Shown: positions 39,480 through 50,619 of the stretch, one piece after another | Layout: each line of letters begins with the position of its first letter | How positions within the stretch are numbered: position 1 is the first letter of the stretch | DNA from: Mycobacterium sp. Aquia_216 | GTDB lineage: Bacteria; Actinomycetota; Actinomycetes; Mycobacteriales; Mycobacteriaceae | Assembly (NCBI RefSeq): GCF_026723865.1 | Contig: NZ_CP113529.1 | Location: 1,302,001-1,366,000, forward strand | Reading direction: 5' to 3' | DNA length: 64,000 nucleotides | Made by a program: the position numbers and the translations under genes | Notes under the pieces: generated by a model | What the model was told of the DNA's origin: nothing | The model's input: the letters and a program-made list of their open reading frames with translations, nothing else | Databases searched by the model: none

Positions 39480-40322
39480 ATGGCAATTCGCAAATACAAG
39501 CCGACGACCCCGGGTCGTCGCGGCTCAAGCGTGTCCGACTTCGCCGAGATCACTCGGACGGAGCCGGAAAAGTCGTTGGTGCGCCCGCTGCACGGTCACG
39601 GCGGACGCAACGCACACGGGCGCATCACCACTCGCCACAAGGGTGGTGGACACAAGCGCGCCTACCGGGTGATCGACTTCCGGCGCAACGACAAAGACGG
39701 CGTCAACGCCAAGGTCGCGCAGATCGAGTACGACCCCAACCGCACCGCGAATATCGCGCTGCTTCACTTTCTGGATGGCGAGAAGCGCTACATCGTTGCA
39801 CCGCAAGGACTTCGACAGGGCGATGTGGTGGAGTCGGGTGCTAATGCCGACATCAAGCCCGGTAACAACCTGCCGCTGCGCAACATCCCGGCCGGTACGT
39901 TGGTCCACGCCGTGGAGCTGCGTCCGGGCGGTGGCGCCAAGCTGGCGCGTTCTGCCGGGTCGAGCATTCAGTTGCTCGGTAAAGAGGGCACCTACGCGTC
40001 GCTGCGTATGCCCAGTGGTGAGATTCGCCGTGTCGACGTGCGCTGCCGCGCCACCGTCGGCGAGGTGGGCAACGCCGAGCAGGCGAACATCAACTGGGGC
40101 AAGGCCGGTCGCATGCGCTGGAAGGGCAAGCGTCCGACCGTCCGGGGTGTCGTGATGAACCCGGTGGACCACCCGCACGGTGGTGGCGAGGGTAAGACCT
40201 CCGGTGGTCGCCACCCGGTCAGCCCGTGGGGTAAGCCCGAGGGCCGCACCCGGCAGCCGAACAAGGCCAGTAACAAGCTCATCGTCCGACGCCGGCGCAC
40301 CGGCAAGAAGCACGGTCGCTAG
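39480..40322 (+). CDS. rplB: 50S ribosomal protein L2
   Basis: 280 residues. Begins [20 protein letters not shown] and carries the L2 signature [20 protein letters not shown] with the functional His near the peptidyl-transferase centre. Essential for subunit association. Ribosome-binding site is weak (GAGAGAAAG); separated by 29 bp from rplW. Confidence 0.98.
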   Translation: MAIRKYKPTTPGRRGSSVSDFAEITRTEPEKSLVRPLHGHGGRNAHGRITTRHKGGGHKRAYRVIDFRRNDKDGVNAKVAQIEYDPNRTANIALLHFLDGEKRYIVAPQGLRQGDVVESGANADIKPGNNLPLRNIPAGTLVHAVELRPGGGAKLARSAGSSIQLLGKEGTYASLRMPSGEIRRVDVRCRATVGEVGNAEQANINWGKAGRMRWKGKRPTVRGVVMNPVDHPHGGGEGKTSGGRHPVSPWGKPEGRTRQPNKASNKLIVRRRRTGKKHGR

Positions 40323-40340
40323 GAAGTCGAGGAGTAAGAC

Positions 40341-40618
40341 ATGCCACGCAGCCTGAAAAAGGGTCCGTTCGTCGACGACCACCTGCTCAAGAAGGTGGAC
40401 GTGCAGAACGAGAAGAACAGCAAGCAGGTCATCAAGACCTGGTCGCGTCGTTCGACGATCATCCCGGACTTCATCGGCCACACCTTTGCGGTGCACGACG
40501 GCCGCAAGCACGTCCCGGTCTTCGTCACCGAGGCGATGGTCGGCCACAAGCTCGGTGAGTTCGCGCCGACGCGTACCTTCAAGGGCCACATCAAGGACGA
40601 CCGAAAGGCCAAGCGCCG

Positions 40619-40622
<4 letters not shown>
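40341..40622 (+). CDS. rpsS: 30S ribosomal protein S19
   Basis: 93 residues: [20 protein letters not shown] at the start and [16 protein letters not shown] near the end are S19 signatures. Sits in the 30S head with S13. The stop overlaps the rplV start (ATGA at 40619-40622). Preceded by GAGGAG. Confidence 0.98.
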
Positions 40623-42051
<1,429 letters not shown>

Positions 42052-42054
42052 ATC

Positions 42055-42471
42055 ATGTTGATTCCCCGCAGAGTTAAGCACCGCAAGCAACACCATCCTC
42101 GCCAGCGCGGCATCGCCAGCGGTGGCACGGAGGTGAACTTCGGCGACTTCGGGATCCAGGCCCTCGAGCACGCCTACGTCACCAACCGGCAGATCGAGTC
42201 CGCGCGTATCGCGATCAACCGGCATATCAAGCGTGGCGGCAAGGTGTGGATCAACGTCTTCCCCGACCGCCCGCTGACCAAGAAGCCCGCGGAAACCCGG
42301 ATGGGTTCCGGTAAGGGCTCGCCGGAGTGGTGGGTGGTCAACGTCAAGCCGGGCCGGGTGCTGTTCGAGCTCAGCTACCCCAACGAGCAGACCGCCCGGG
42401 AGGCGCTCACCCGGGCAATCCACAAGTTGCCGATCAAGGCACGCATCATCACCCGAGAGGATCAGTTCTGA
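42055..42471 (+). CDS. rplP: 50S ribosomal protein L16
   Basis: 138 residues, full length: [19 protein letters not shown] at the start and the L16 signature [39 protein letters not shown]. Located near the A-site tRNA. The stop overlaps the rpmC start by one base. Confidence 0.98.
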   Translation: MLIPRRVKHRKQHHPRQRGIASGGTEVNFGDFGIQALEHAYVTNRQIESARIAINRHIKRGGKVWINVFPDRPLTKKPAETRMGSGKGSPEWWVVNVKPGRVLFELSYPNEQTAREALTRAIHKLPIKARIITREDQF

Positions 42472-42716
42472 TGGCAGTGGGTATTTCGCCTGGCGAACTG
42501 CGCGAGCTCACCGATGATGAGCTGACCGACCGCCTGCGCGAGTCCAAGGAGGAGCTGTTCAACCTCCGCTTCCAGATGGCGACGGGACAGCTCAACAACA
42601 ACCGCCGGCTGCGCACGGTGCGTTCGGAAATCGCCCGTGTGTACACGGTGCTGCGTGAACGAGAGCTGGGCCTGGCCAGTGGTCCTGACGGGTCCGACGG
42701 AAATAAGGAATCGTAA
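42471..42716 (+). CDS. rpmC: 50S ribosomal protein L29
   Basis: 81 residues from ATG 42471. L29 signature: [20 protein letters not shown] and [18 protein letters not shown]. Sits at the tunnel exit beside L23. A short acidic C-terminal tail ([12 protein letters not shown]) is normal in mycobacteria. Overlaps rplP and rpsQ by one base on each side. Confidence 0.97.
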   Translation: MAVGISPGELRELTDDELTDRLRESKEELFNLRFQMATGQLNNNRRLRTVRSEIARVYTVLRERELGLASGPDGSDGNKES

Positions 42717-43060
42717 TGGCAGAAGCTAAGGCCGACCCCAAGCAAGCCGCCGCAAAGGATGGCGCTTCTAAAGAGAAGGGCCCCCAGCACACTCCGGCTA
42801 CACCGAAGCCGCGTGGCCGTCGCAAGACGCGCATCGGCTACGTGGTGAGCGACAAGATGCAGAAGACCATCGTGGTCGAGCTGGAAGACCGTATGCGTCA
42901 CGCGCTGTACGGCAAGATCATCCGGACGACCAAGAAGGTCAAGGCGCACGACGAGGACAGCGTCGCCGGCGTCGGCGACCGAGTGTCGTTGATGGAGACG
43001 CGCCCGACGTCGGCCACCAAGCGGTGGCGTCTCGTCGAGGTGCTGGAGAAGGCCAAGTAG
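42716..43060 (+). CDS. rpsQ: 30S ribosomal protein S17
   Basis: 114 residues. The S17 OB-fold core begins about residue 35 ([33 protein letters not shown]) and is preceded by a Lys/Ala/Pro-rich mycobacterial N-terminal extension. Last gene of the S10 operon; an intrinsic terminator follows 17 bp after its stop. Confidence 0.97.
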   Translation: MAEAKADPKQAAAKDGASKEKGPQHTPATPKPRGRRKTRIGYVVSDKMQKTIVVELEDRMRHALYGKIIRTTKKVKAHDEDSVAGVGDRVSLMETRPTSATKRWRLVEVLEKAK

Positions 43061-43077
43061 CTCCCCGCTGACATCGA

Positions 43078-43109
43078 AACGCCCGGGACCCGACGGTCTC
43101 GGGCGTTTT
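43078..43109 (+). terminator. Intrinsic terminator of the S10 operon
   Basis: AACGCCCGGGACC-cgac-GGTCTCGGGCGTT forms a 13-bp stem with one G-T(U) wobble and a 4-nt loop, followed by TTTT overlapping the stem end. Clear, canonical geometry. Confidence 0.9.
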
Positions 43110-43189
43110 GCTTTGCCGAGCTGGGTGCACCGGGGCAGCGCCACGGCGAAATATGGTCGGGATTTTCGCCGCAGCGTTACGCTCGGCGC

Positions 43190-45550
43190 ATGTCTCCTGA
43201 CTCCCGAGCGTTTCAAGGCAAGATCGAGCTGGACATTCGCGATTCGGAGCCGGACTGGGGGCCGTACGCTGCGCCGACCGCGCCGGAGAACTCGCCGAAC
43301 GTCCTGTATCTGGTTTGGGACGACACCGGCATCGCGACCTGGGACTGCTTCGGCGGACTGGTTGAGATGCCCGCGATGTCGCGGATTGCCGAACGCGGGG
43401 TCCGGCTCTCGCAATTCCACACCACCGCACTGTGCTCACCGACCCGGGCGTCGCTGCTGACGGGTCGCAACGCCACCACCGTGGGCATGGCCACCATCGA
43501 AGAATTCACCGACGGTTTCCCGAACTGCAACGGCCGGATCCCGACCGACACCGCGCTGGTTTCCGAGGTGCTCGCCGAACGTGGCTACAACACTTACTGT
43601 GTCGGCAAGTGGCACCTCACGCCGCTCGAAGAGTGCAGCATGGCCTCGACGAAACGGCACTGGCCGACCTCACGCGGCTTCGAGCGATTCTACGGATTCA
43701 TGGGCGGCGAGACCGACCAGTGGTACCCCGACCTGGTCTACGACAACCACCCGGTGAACCCGCCCGGCACCCCAGACGACGGCTACCACCTGTCCAAGGA
43801 CATCGCCGACAAGACAATCGAATTCATCCGCGATGCCAAGGTGATTGCGCCCGACAAGCCGTGGTTTTCCTACGTGTGCCCGGGCGCCGGGCACGCGCCG
43901 CATCACGTCTTCAAAGAATGGGCCGACAAGTACGCCGGCAAGTTCGACATGGGCTACGAACGCTACCGCGAGGTCGTGCTGGACCAGCAGAAGGCGATCG
44001 GGATCGTGCCACCGGACACCGAACTGTCCCCGGTCAATCCCTATCTGGATGTCAAGGGGCCCAACGGCGAGGCGTGGCCGCTGCAGGACACGGTCCGGCC
44101 CTGGGACTCGCTCAATGACGAAGAGAAGACGCTGTTTTCGCGGATGGCGGAGGTGTTCGCCGGCTTCCTGAGCTATACCGACGCCCAGATCGGCCGCATC
44201 CTGGATTATCTCGAGGAATCCGGCCAGCTGGACAACACGATCATCGTGGTGATCTCCGACAACGGCGCCAGCGGCGAGGGCGGTCCGAACGGATCGGTGA
44301 ACGAGGGCAAGTTCTTCAACGGGTACATCGACACCGTCGAAGAGAGCATGAAGCTCTTCGACCACCTGGGCGGACCGGAGACCTACAACCACTACCCGAT
44401 CGGCTGGGCGATGGCCTTCAACACGCCCTACAAGCTTTACAAGCGCTACGCCTCGCATGAGGGCGGTATCGCCGATTCGGCAATCATCTCCTGGCCCAAC
44501 GGGATTGCGGCGCGCGGCGAGGTCCGCGACAACTACGTCAACGTTGCCGACATCACCCCGACGGTCTATGACCTGCTGAACATGGCAGCACCTGACGCGG
44601 TGAAGGGCATTGCGCAGAAGCCGCTTGACGGCGTGAGTTTCAAAGCGGCTCTTGCAGATTCGAAGGCCAATACCGGAAAGCGGACGCAGTTCTACACGAT
44701 GCTGGGCACCCGTGGGATCTGGCACGACGGCTGGTTCGCCAACAGCGTGCACGCCGCCACACCGGCGGGATGGTCGCACTTCGATGCCGATCAATGGGAG
44801 TTGTTCCACATCGAGGCCGACCGCAGCCAGTGCCACGACCTGGCCGCCGAGCATCCCGAGAAGCTGGAAGAGCTCAAGGCGCTGTGGTTTTCCGAGGCTG
44901 CCAAGTACAACGGCCTGCCGCTGGCGGACCTGAACCTGATGGAAACGTTGACCCGCTTCCGGCCCTACCTGGCCGGCGAGCGGGCCAGCTACACCTATTA
45001 CCCAGACTGCGCGGACGTCGGCATCGGCGCCGCCGCCGAAATCCGTGGCCGCTCGTTCGGCGTGCTGGCCGACGCGACCGTGGATACCACCGGCGCCGAG
45101 GGGGTGTTGTTCAAGCAGGGTGGTGCCCACGGCGGGCACGTGCTGTTCATCCAGGACGGACGCCTGCACTACGTCTACAACTTCCTGGGCGAGCGCCAGC
45201 AGCTGGTGTCCTCCTCGGACGCGGTGCCGTTGGGCAGACACTTGCTCGGCGCCAGCTACGCGCGGACCGGGACGCTGCCGAACAGCCACACGCCGGTGGG
45301 TGGCGTCACCCTGTTCATCGACGACGATGTGGTCGGCACGCTCTCGGAGGTGATCACCCACCCGGGAACCTTCGGCTTGGCGGGTGCCGGCATCACCGTC
45401 GGCCGAAACGGAGGTTCCGGCGTATCCAGCCGGTACAAGGCGCCGTTCACTTTCACCGGCGGAACGATCGCCGCGGTCACTATCGACTTGTCCGGACGTC
45501 CCTACAGAGACGTGGAATCTGAACTTGCACTTGCATTTTCGCGCGACTGA
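43190..45550 (+). CDS. atsA: Type I arylsulfatase AtsA
   Basis: 786 residues, matching M. tuberculosis AtsA (Rv0711, 787). The sulfatase signature CSPTRASLLTGR has Cys82 as the residue converted to formylglycine. VWDDTG near 43-47 and DNGASGEGG supply metal ligands, and CVGKWHL carries the active-site Lys and His. A C-terminal beta-rich domain follows about residue 600. It hydrolyses sulfate esters; the natural substrate in mycobacteria is uncertain. Its activating enzyme lies at 49585-50484, separated by inserted genes. Confidence 0.95.
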   Translation: MSPDSRAFQGKIELDIRDSEPDWGPYAAPTAPENSPNVLYLVWDDTGIATWDCFGGLVEMPAMSRIAERGVRLSQFHTTALCSPTRASLLTGRNATTVGMATIEEFTDGFPNCNGRIPTDTALVSEVLAERGYNTYCVGKWHLTPLEECSMASTKRHWPTSRGFERFYGFMGGETDQWYPDLVYDNHPVNPPGTPDDGYHLSKDIADKTIEFIRDAKVIAPDKPWFSYVCPGAGHAPHHVFKEWADKYAGKFDMGYERYREVVLDQQKAIGIVPPDTELSPVNPYLDVKGPNGEAWPLQDTVRPWDSLNDEEKTLFSRMAEVFAGFLSYTDAQIGRILDYLEESGQLDNTIIVVISDNGASGEGGPNGSVNEGKFFNGYIDTVEESMKLFDHLGGPETYNHYPIGWAMAFNTPYKLYKRYASHEGGIADSAIISWPNGIAARGEVRDNYVNVADITPTVYDLLNMAAPDAVKGIAQKPLDGVSFKAALADSKANTGKRTQFYTMLGTRGIWHDGWFANSVHAATPAGWSHFDADQWELFHIEADRSQCHDLAAEHPEKLEELKALWFSEAAKYNGLPLADLNLMETLTRFRPYLAGERASYTYYPDCADVGIGAAAEIRGRSFGVLADATVDTTGAEGVLFKQGGAHGGHVLFIQDGRLHYVYNFLGERQQLVSSSDAVPLGRHLLGASYARTGTLPNSHTPVGGVTLFIDDDVVGTLSEVITHPGTFGLAGAGITVGRNGGSGVSSRYKAPFTFTGGTIAAVTIDLSGRPYRDVESELALAFSRD

Positions 45551-46262
45551 ACGCTCACGACGAGCCATATCCGTCCCGCTTGTCACGGCGGGTGTGATTT
45601 GTGTGCTGACGAGCATGGTCGCGGGATGCGGAAATACCACGGGCGGCAACGCAGTCCGGGCCAGTACAACCCTGTCGTCGTCGACGACCTCGGTGACGCC
45701 GTCTCGCGAACCGCGCCGATCAGACCCGGCCGAGCCGGTGCCCGGCGTCGAGACCACAATGCCCGACCACATTCCGCCCAACGCCCTGGCGTGCTTGCCA
45801 CCGGCCTCCGGTCACGGCCGGATGACCACGGCTGCGGTGTCGGATCCGTTGGCGCCCAGGCTCACGGTGCCGCTACCGGAGGGTTGGGGCTCGGCCCCCG
45901 GCGCCGGTGATGTCGCATTGACCGCGACCGGGCCCGACGGGTTGTCGGCCACGGTGACCATCACCCCGACCGACCTCGGACCTGGCGCGGCGTTCTTGCG
46001 CTACGACGCGGAACTGCGCACCACCAAGCCGGGTGTCCAGGTCAGCGTGGACGCGGCCCAGTTCTGCGGCTACAGCAGTCAAGTGCTCAGTGGCAGCGTC
46101 GGAGGACCCGCTGGCCTCGTCCTCGCCGACCGCATCACCCACATCTGGACGAACACCAAGGCGTTCCTGGTGGTCGTCCATCTGGAGGGGCCGGGCGGCG
46201 CACCCGGGTTCAGCGCGGCGAAAGCCACGGTGATGCAGCAATTTGCGGTCGTTATCCCCTGA
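45531..46262 (+). CDS. LpqN/LpqT-like lipoprotein
   Basis: 243 residues from TTG 45531 (alternative TTG 45525). The N-terminus is a signal peptide (RATERSRRAISVPLV, then a hydrophobic core) ending in a lipobox, SMVAGC. A Ser/Thr/Pro linker precedes a domain with LTVPLPEGWGSA, ALTATGPDGLSATVTITPTD and AKATVMQQFAVVIP, the pattern of the mycobacterial Lpp-LpqN family. Overlaps the end of atsA by 20 bp, so start assignment is tentative. Probably a cell-envelope lipoprotein with trehalose-ester or lipid-linked role by family analogy; function uncertain. Confidence 0.7.
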   Translation: MHFRATERSRRAISVPLVTAGVICVLTSMVAGCGNTTGGNAVRASTTLSSSTTSVTPSREPRRSDPAEPVPGVETTMPDHIPPNALACLPPASGHGRMTTAAVSDPLAPRLTVPLPEGWGSAPGAGDVALTATGPDGLSATVTITPTDLGPGAAFLRYDAELRTTKPGVQVSVDAAQFCGYSSQVLSGSVGGPAGLVLADRITHIWTNTKAFLVVVHLEGPGGAPGFSAAKATVMQQFAVVIP

Positions 46263-46347
46263 ATAGGAGTGCCCGACTGCTAGCATCGGACCCCTGCCTG
46301 CCGGGCAGGCGTGAAACTATCCGTTCTACTCGTGGTGGTGATGTCCG

Positions 46348-47277
46348 ATGACTGCTGAAGCTCCGCCGCTGCCGCCGTCGAAACCCGAGTCGCGCGGACG
46401 GCAAATCGCGATCGCCTTCGGGATTCTGGTCGCGCTCATCAGTGTCTATGTCCTCTCGCTGATTGCGATGCACCTCTTGGCCAAATCGGCGCCGCCGCTG
46501 CCCGCTGTCGATTTCACCAAGGTCGAGGCCGACGACAGCGTCGTGCAGGTGAGCCTGAGCGAACTGAAAACGGTGGCGAATCGTCTGACGGTGAATGTAC
46601 TTGTCTACCCGAAGGATTCGTTGTACGACAAAAACTTCGGTGTGCTCACCACCGACGCGGCCGTGCGACTGTATCCCGACAACGACCTCGGCGATCTGCA
46701 GTACCCGGTCGGAAAGGCGCCGGCGCAAGTCACCACCACCATCCAGGCTCAAGGCGATCCCGGTAACTGGCCATTCGACTCTTACAAGACGGATGTCATC
46801 GCGGCCGACGTGTTCACCGGAACCGGCCAGAACCGCGAAAAAGCGCCGGCCCGTCTGGAAGTGACCGGAAAGTTGGACGGTTGGGACGCCAGCGTCACCC
46901 GCGTTCACGACGCCGATGACGCCGATCCCAATGTCATGGACGATGTGGTCATCACGTTGCACCGGGCCAAGGGGCCGCTGATCTTCGACGTCGGCGTGTG
47001 CCTGGTGCTGATCACCCTGCCGATTCTGGCGTTGTGGGTGGCCATCCCGATGGCGTTGGGCAGGACTTCGTTCATTCCGCCGTTCATCACCTGGTATGGC
47101 GCGATGCTGTTCGCCATTGTCCCGCTGCGCAACATCCTGCCCGGCAATCCGCCGTACGGTTCCTGGATCGACCAAGCCATCGTGCTATGGGTGTTGATAG
47201 GCCTGGTCGCCGCGATGACGATATTCGTCTCCGCCTGGTGGCGGCATCGAGACCGCAAGTCGCCGAGAAAGACCTAG
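46348..47277 (+). CDS. DUF4436 membrane protein, copy 1
   Basis: 309 residues. One N-terminal membrane helix (about 22-46, AFGILVALISVYVLSLIAMHLL), an extracellular-looking domain with SLSELKTVANRLTVNVLVYP, KDSLYDKNFGVLTTDAAVRLYP and GNWPFDSYKTD, and three C-terminal membrane helices (about 212-300) with the conserved FIPPFITWYGAMLFAIVPLRN and GSWIDQAIVLWVL. Paralogue of the Rv0713-like protein at 50620-51573. Function unknown. Ends 13 bp before the convergent pstS. Confidence 0.85.
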   Translation: MTAEAPPLPPSKPESRGRQIAIAFGILVALISVYVLSLIAMHLLAKSAPPLPAVDFTKVEADDSVVQVSLSELKTVANRLTVNVLVYPKDSLYDKNFGVLTTDAAVRLYPDNDLGDLQYPVGKAPAQVTTTIQAQGDPGNWPFDSYKTDVIAADVFTGTGQNREKAPARLEVTGKLDGWDASVTRVHDADDADPNVMDDVVITLHRAKGPLIFDVGVCLVLITLPILALWVAIPMALGRTSFIPPFITWYGAMLFAIVPLRNILPGNPPYGSWIDQAIVLWVLIGLVAAMTIFVSAWWRHRDRKSPRKT

Positions 47278-47290
47278 AACTCGAAAAGCC

Positions 47291-48418
47291 TTACCCGGCA
47301 TTCGCTATCGGCGCAGAGGTGATGGCATCGATGGCGGTGAAGACCCGTGATTGGAAGTCGGCCGGCAACGGAATATAGCCGTTCTTGTCGAGGTCGGCCT
47401 GGCCGGGGCCCACGGCCGCCTGCAGGAACGCCTTGACCGCCTGGCCGACACTGGGGTCAGGATATTTCGAGCAGACGACCTCGTAGGTCACCATCACGAT
47501 CGGGTACACGTCGGGCTGGGCGGGGTTGTAGAAGGACGTGGTATCCAGCACGAGGTCGTTACCCTTGCCGATGATCTTGGCGTTGGTGATGGTCTTGCCG
47601 ACGGTGTCGGTGCCAATGCGCACCGGCCGCAACGATTTCCGGCTCGCCGGGGTCTTGATCTGGGCGGCGAACAGTCCCTGGTCCATGGCGAACGACAACT
47701 CGTTGTAGGAGATCGCGCCCTCGGTGTTCTTCACCTCTGCCGAGGTGCCGATATTGCCGTGGGCGCTAGTGCCCACACCACCGTTGAATATCTTGCCGGT
47801 GCCCTTGTCCCAGGCCCCGCCGGAGGCGGCCTGCAGGTAGGCCTGGAAGTGGGCGGTGGTGCCGGATGGGTCGGCGCGGTAGACCACGTGGATGTTCTCC
47901 GGCGGCATCGACGCGTTCATCGCGGTGATGGCCGGGTCGTCCCAGCGCGTGATGCTGCCGTTGAAAATCCTGGCCAGCGTGGGCGCGTCGAGCACCAGCG
48001 AGTCAATGGCGTTGAGGTTGTAGGTGATCGCGATTGGGCCGAAGACCACAGGCAGGTTCCAGGCGTCGGCGCCGCCGCAGCGCTGTTTAGCGGCCGCGTA
48101 TTGGTCACCGGTCAAGGGGATGTCGGATCCGGCGAAGTCGGTTTTGGCCGCAAGGAAGTCGACGACACCCGCGGCCGATGCGTTTGCGGTGTAGGAGAGA
48201 CTTTGTCCCTTGCAGGCCTTCGCGTATGCGTCGACAAATCGACTCATCGCATTTGCCTGCGCGGTCGAACCGCTGGCGGTGATTTCTTGTTTGCCGCCGC
48301 AATCGACCCGCGCTCCGTTGGCGTAAGAAAGGGACGTGTGGGGTTTGCCGCATCCGGAAAGCACCAGTGCGGTCGCGGCCAGCACGCTTATGGCGGCACC
48401 CGATCTGTTGTGCTTCAC
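47291..48418 (-). CDS. PstS-type phosphate-binding lipoprotein (PstS3-like)
   Basis: 375 residues from GTG 48418, preceded by GAGGAGG. A short signal peptide ends in the lipobox LSGC. Phosphate-binding motifs: [31 protein letters not shown], and [16 protein letters not shown]. The sequence pattern is closest to mycobacterial PstS3. The rest of the Pst transporter (PstC, PstA, PstB) is not in this window, so the protein would have to share it. Its location within the atsA/FGE block is not expected by M. tuberculosis order. Confidence 0.92.
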   Translation of the reverse strand: MKHNRSGAAISVLAATALVLSGCGKPHTSLSYANGARVDCGGKQEITASGSTAQANAMSRFVDAYAKACKGQSLSYTANASAAGVVDFLAAKTDFAGSDIPLTGDQYAAAKQRCGGADAWNLPVVFGPIAITYNLNAIDSLVLDAPTLARIFNGSITRWDDPAITAMNASMPPENIHVVYRADPSGTTAHFQAYLQAASGGAWDKGTGKIFNGGVGTSAHGNIGTSAEVKNTEGAISYNELSFAMDQGLFAAQIKTPASRKSLRPVRIGTDTVGKTITNAKIIGKGNDLVLDTTSFYNPAQPDVYPIVMVTYEVVCSKYPDPSVGQAVKAFLQAAVGPGQADLDKNGYIPLPADFQSRVFTAIDAITSAPIANAG

Positions 48419-48946
48419 TTCTGTTTCCTCCTCGGGAACGGCAGCTGGTGACACGGCCTTGGGCTGTGATCGAAGTCTAGCGATGCGGTTTCGTTCGTGG
48501 CGGCGGTGACCTGGGGTAATCATGCCGACGGCGGACGGGCCGGCAGGTGGGCAGTCGGCCTCGGGCAGCATAGAAGTCGGGCAGGTTGGTACAGGTAGCC
48601 TGGACGGGCAAGACGGCGCCCGGCATCGGCGACGAGCCCGGGTGTCGGGGTGCATGTCCGCCCCGCTTTCGACACACGTCGACATTTGCAGCTATCGAAG
48701 CGACGCGCAAACAAACATCAGGTGAATTGAAGGTTGCACGGCCACTCGCGGGTGACGACGTGACCAATGCAGTTTGCGAAAAGTCGCATTTCCCGCGTGA
48801 TCGGCGCGAGTTGGATAGCATTTGATTTCGTGTCGTCGCGGTTAGCTGGAATGAACCAGCGATGTGAGTCAGCTGCCAATTGTCGGCCTCGGTGCTGAGC
48901 AACGACCACCCAGGCCCCGCGCACGCACGCGGCCCCGCCGCCGCCC
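48419..48946. other. 528-bp region between pstS and DUF4436 pseudogene, no intact gene
   Basis: No open frame with family features was recognised. The segment next to pstS contains its promoter and Shine-Dalgarno. The right part (about 48840-48946) runs into the degraded DUF4436 copy, whose N-terminal membrane helix is missing, so this stretch may be scar sequence from that decay. No repeats, RNA gene or insertion sequence are apparent. Confidence 0.55.
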
Positions 48947-49540
48947 ATGCCGAAAGGCCGCTTGTCGTTGTTCGGCTTCCATCTCCTCGGCGAATCGGCA
49001 GCGCCCCTTAAGGCCCCGGATCTCAACGCGGCCGACGACACCGTCGTTCTGGTACGCCTCGAGGAGCTCAAGACCGTCGCCAATCGCCTTGTAGGACTCG
49101 CGCCTGGAGGTCTTGAAACAGGACACCGCGGTACGCATGGACCCGCCGAACGACCTGGGGGACTTGGTTTATCCGGCGGGGAAGTCGCCCGCACAGGTAG
49201 CCACCACGGTCGACGCCCACGGTGACCCCGAGATCTGGCCCTTCGACTCCTACAAGACCGACACCCTCTAGGCCGACGTGCTCGCCGGGTCCTGTTCGCC
49301 CTGGCTACCTTGGCGTTGGCGGTTGTCGTTCCGATGGCGCTCGGTAAGCGGAAGTTGGTGCCGCCGTTCGGCGGGTGGTTCGCCGCGCTGCTGTTCGCGG
49401 TCATCCCGATCCGCAACTTCCTGCCGGGGGCCCCACCGCCGGGTGCGTGGATCGACCAAGCATTGGTGATCTGGGTGCTGATCGCACTCGTCGCGGCGAT
49501 GATCACCTACATGTTCACGTGGTACCGGAAGTCGGATTAG
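48947..49540 (+). pseudogene. Degraded DUF4436 gene (copy 2)
   Basis: Three fragments in two frames line up with the intact DUF4436 proteins. Fragment 1 (from 48947): FHLLGESAAPLKAPDL and EELKTVANRL, N-terminal helix missing. Fragment 2 (from about 49107, other frame): VLKQDTAVRMDPPNDLGDL then WPFDSYKTDTL, ending in an in-frame TAG at 49269-49271. Fragment 3 (49310-49540, back in the first frame): VVPMALGKRKLVPPFGGW and GAWIDQALVIWVLIALV, ending in a normal stop. About 18 codons are lost between fragments 1 and 2, and most of the middle domain between 2 and 3. Clear pseudogene, not a shadow frame. Confidence 0.88.
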
Positions 49541-49584
49541 CACGCCGGGCATAGCGCAGGTTGGGCGCGGCCTACCCTGAAACG

Positions 49585-50484
49585 GTGCTCACCGAGCTGG
49601 TCGACCTACCCGGCGGCACCTTCCGCATGGGCTCGACGAGCTTCTACCCGGAAGAGGCTCCGATCCACACCGTCACCGTGAGTTCGTTCGCGGTGGAGAG
49701 GCACCCGGTGACCACCGCACAGTTTGCCGAATTCGTTGCCGCCACAGGCTATGTGACGGTCGCCGAGCAGCCGATCGACCCGGCGCTGTACCCGGGCGTG
49801 GATCCCGGCGAGCTACGTGCGGGCGCGATGGTTTTCCGCCCTACACCCGGTCCCGTCGACCTGCGTGACTGGCGGCAGTGGTGGGACTGGGTGCCGGGCG
49901 CGAGTTGGCGCCATCCCTTCGGGCCGGACAGCGGTGTCGCGGACCGGGGCGATCATCCGGTCGTGCAGGTCGCGTATCCGGACGCTGCCGCCTACGCGCG
50001 CTGGGCCGGCCGGCGGCTGCCGACGGAGGCGGAGTGGGAGTACGCGGCCCGCGCCGGCAGCACGTCGACCTACGGGTGGGGTGAGGAGCCCAGTCCCGAC
50101 GGGCGCCTGATGGCCAACACCTGGCAGGGCCGCTTCCCGTACCGCAACGACGGGGCGCTGGGCTGGGTGGGAACGTCGCCGGTGGGGGAGTTTCCGCCCA
50201 ACGCGTTCGGACTGCACGACCTGATCGGCAACGTCTGGGAGTGGACCGCCACCGCGTATTCCGCGCACCATCGCCTCGACGCGCCGCCGAAAGCCTGTTG
50301 CGCACCCTCGGGACCCGCAGACCCGGCCGTCAGCCAGGCACTGAAGGGTGGTTCGCACCTGTGTGCGCCGGAGTACTGCCACCGCTACCGTCCGGCGGCC
50401 CGTTCCCCCCAATCCCAAGACACCGCGACCACCCACATCGGGTTTCGCTGCGTGGCCGACTCCGGATCCGCCGCCGCGCGTTAA
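49585..50484 (+). CDS. Formylglycine-generating enzyme (sulfatase activator)
   Basis: 299 residues from GTG 49585 (MLTELVDLPGG), the length of M. tuberculosis Rv0712; the TTG at 49561 would add eight residues. FGE-sulfatase fold: GGTFRMGSTSFYPEEAPIHT, RRLPTEAEWEYAARAG, NVWEWTAT, and the catalytic copper-binding Cys pair in SHLCAPEYCHRYRPAARS, with HIGFRC near the end. It oxidises the Cys of the CxPxR motif in AtsA to formylglycine. In M. tuberculosis it follows atsA directly; here 4 kb of other genes intervene. Confidence 0.95.
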   Translation: MLTELVDLPGGTFRMGSTSFYPEEAPIHTVTVSSFAVERHPVTTAQFAEFVAATGYVTVAEQPIDPALYPGVDPGELRAGAMVFRPTPGPVDLRDWRQWWDWVPGASWRHPFGPDSGVADRGDHPVVQVAYPDAAAYARWAGRRLPTEAEWEYAARAGSTSTYGWGEEPSPDGRLMANTWQGRFPYRNDGALGWVGTSPVGEFPPNAFGLHDLIGNVWEWTATAYSAHHRLDAPPKACCAPSGPADPAVSQALKGGSHLCAPEYCHRYRPAARSPQSQDTATTHIGFRCVADSGSAAAR

Positions 50485-50619
50485 CGACGGCTTTCGAGCA
50501 GGTGACAGAACTCCCCGGGGCATGCGATTTCGCTGCGCGGTGGGCCCCGATGTTCGCTACCATCTGCCCGTGTCGCCGCTGAAAGCCGGATTTCGCCAGC
50601 GAATTGCTGGCCGGGACCA

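Noticed and set aside
43670..45781. 703-residue minus-strand open frame
   Set aside because: Antisense to atsA and spans into the lipoprotein gene; no recognisable domain, explained by high GC codon bias.
48522..48825. Plus-strand open frames of 67-79 residues upstream of the DUF4436 pseudogene
   Set aside because: Two overlapping frames without ribosome-binding site or family features; probably non-coding scar sequence.
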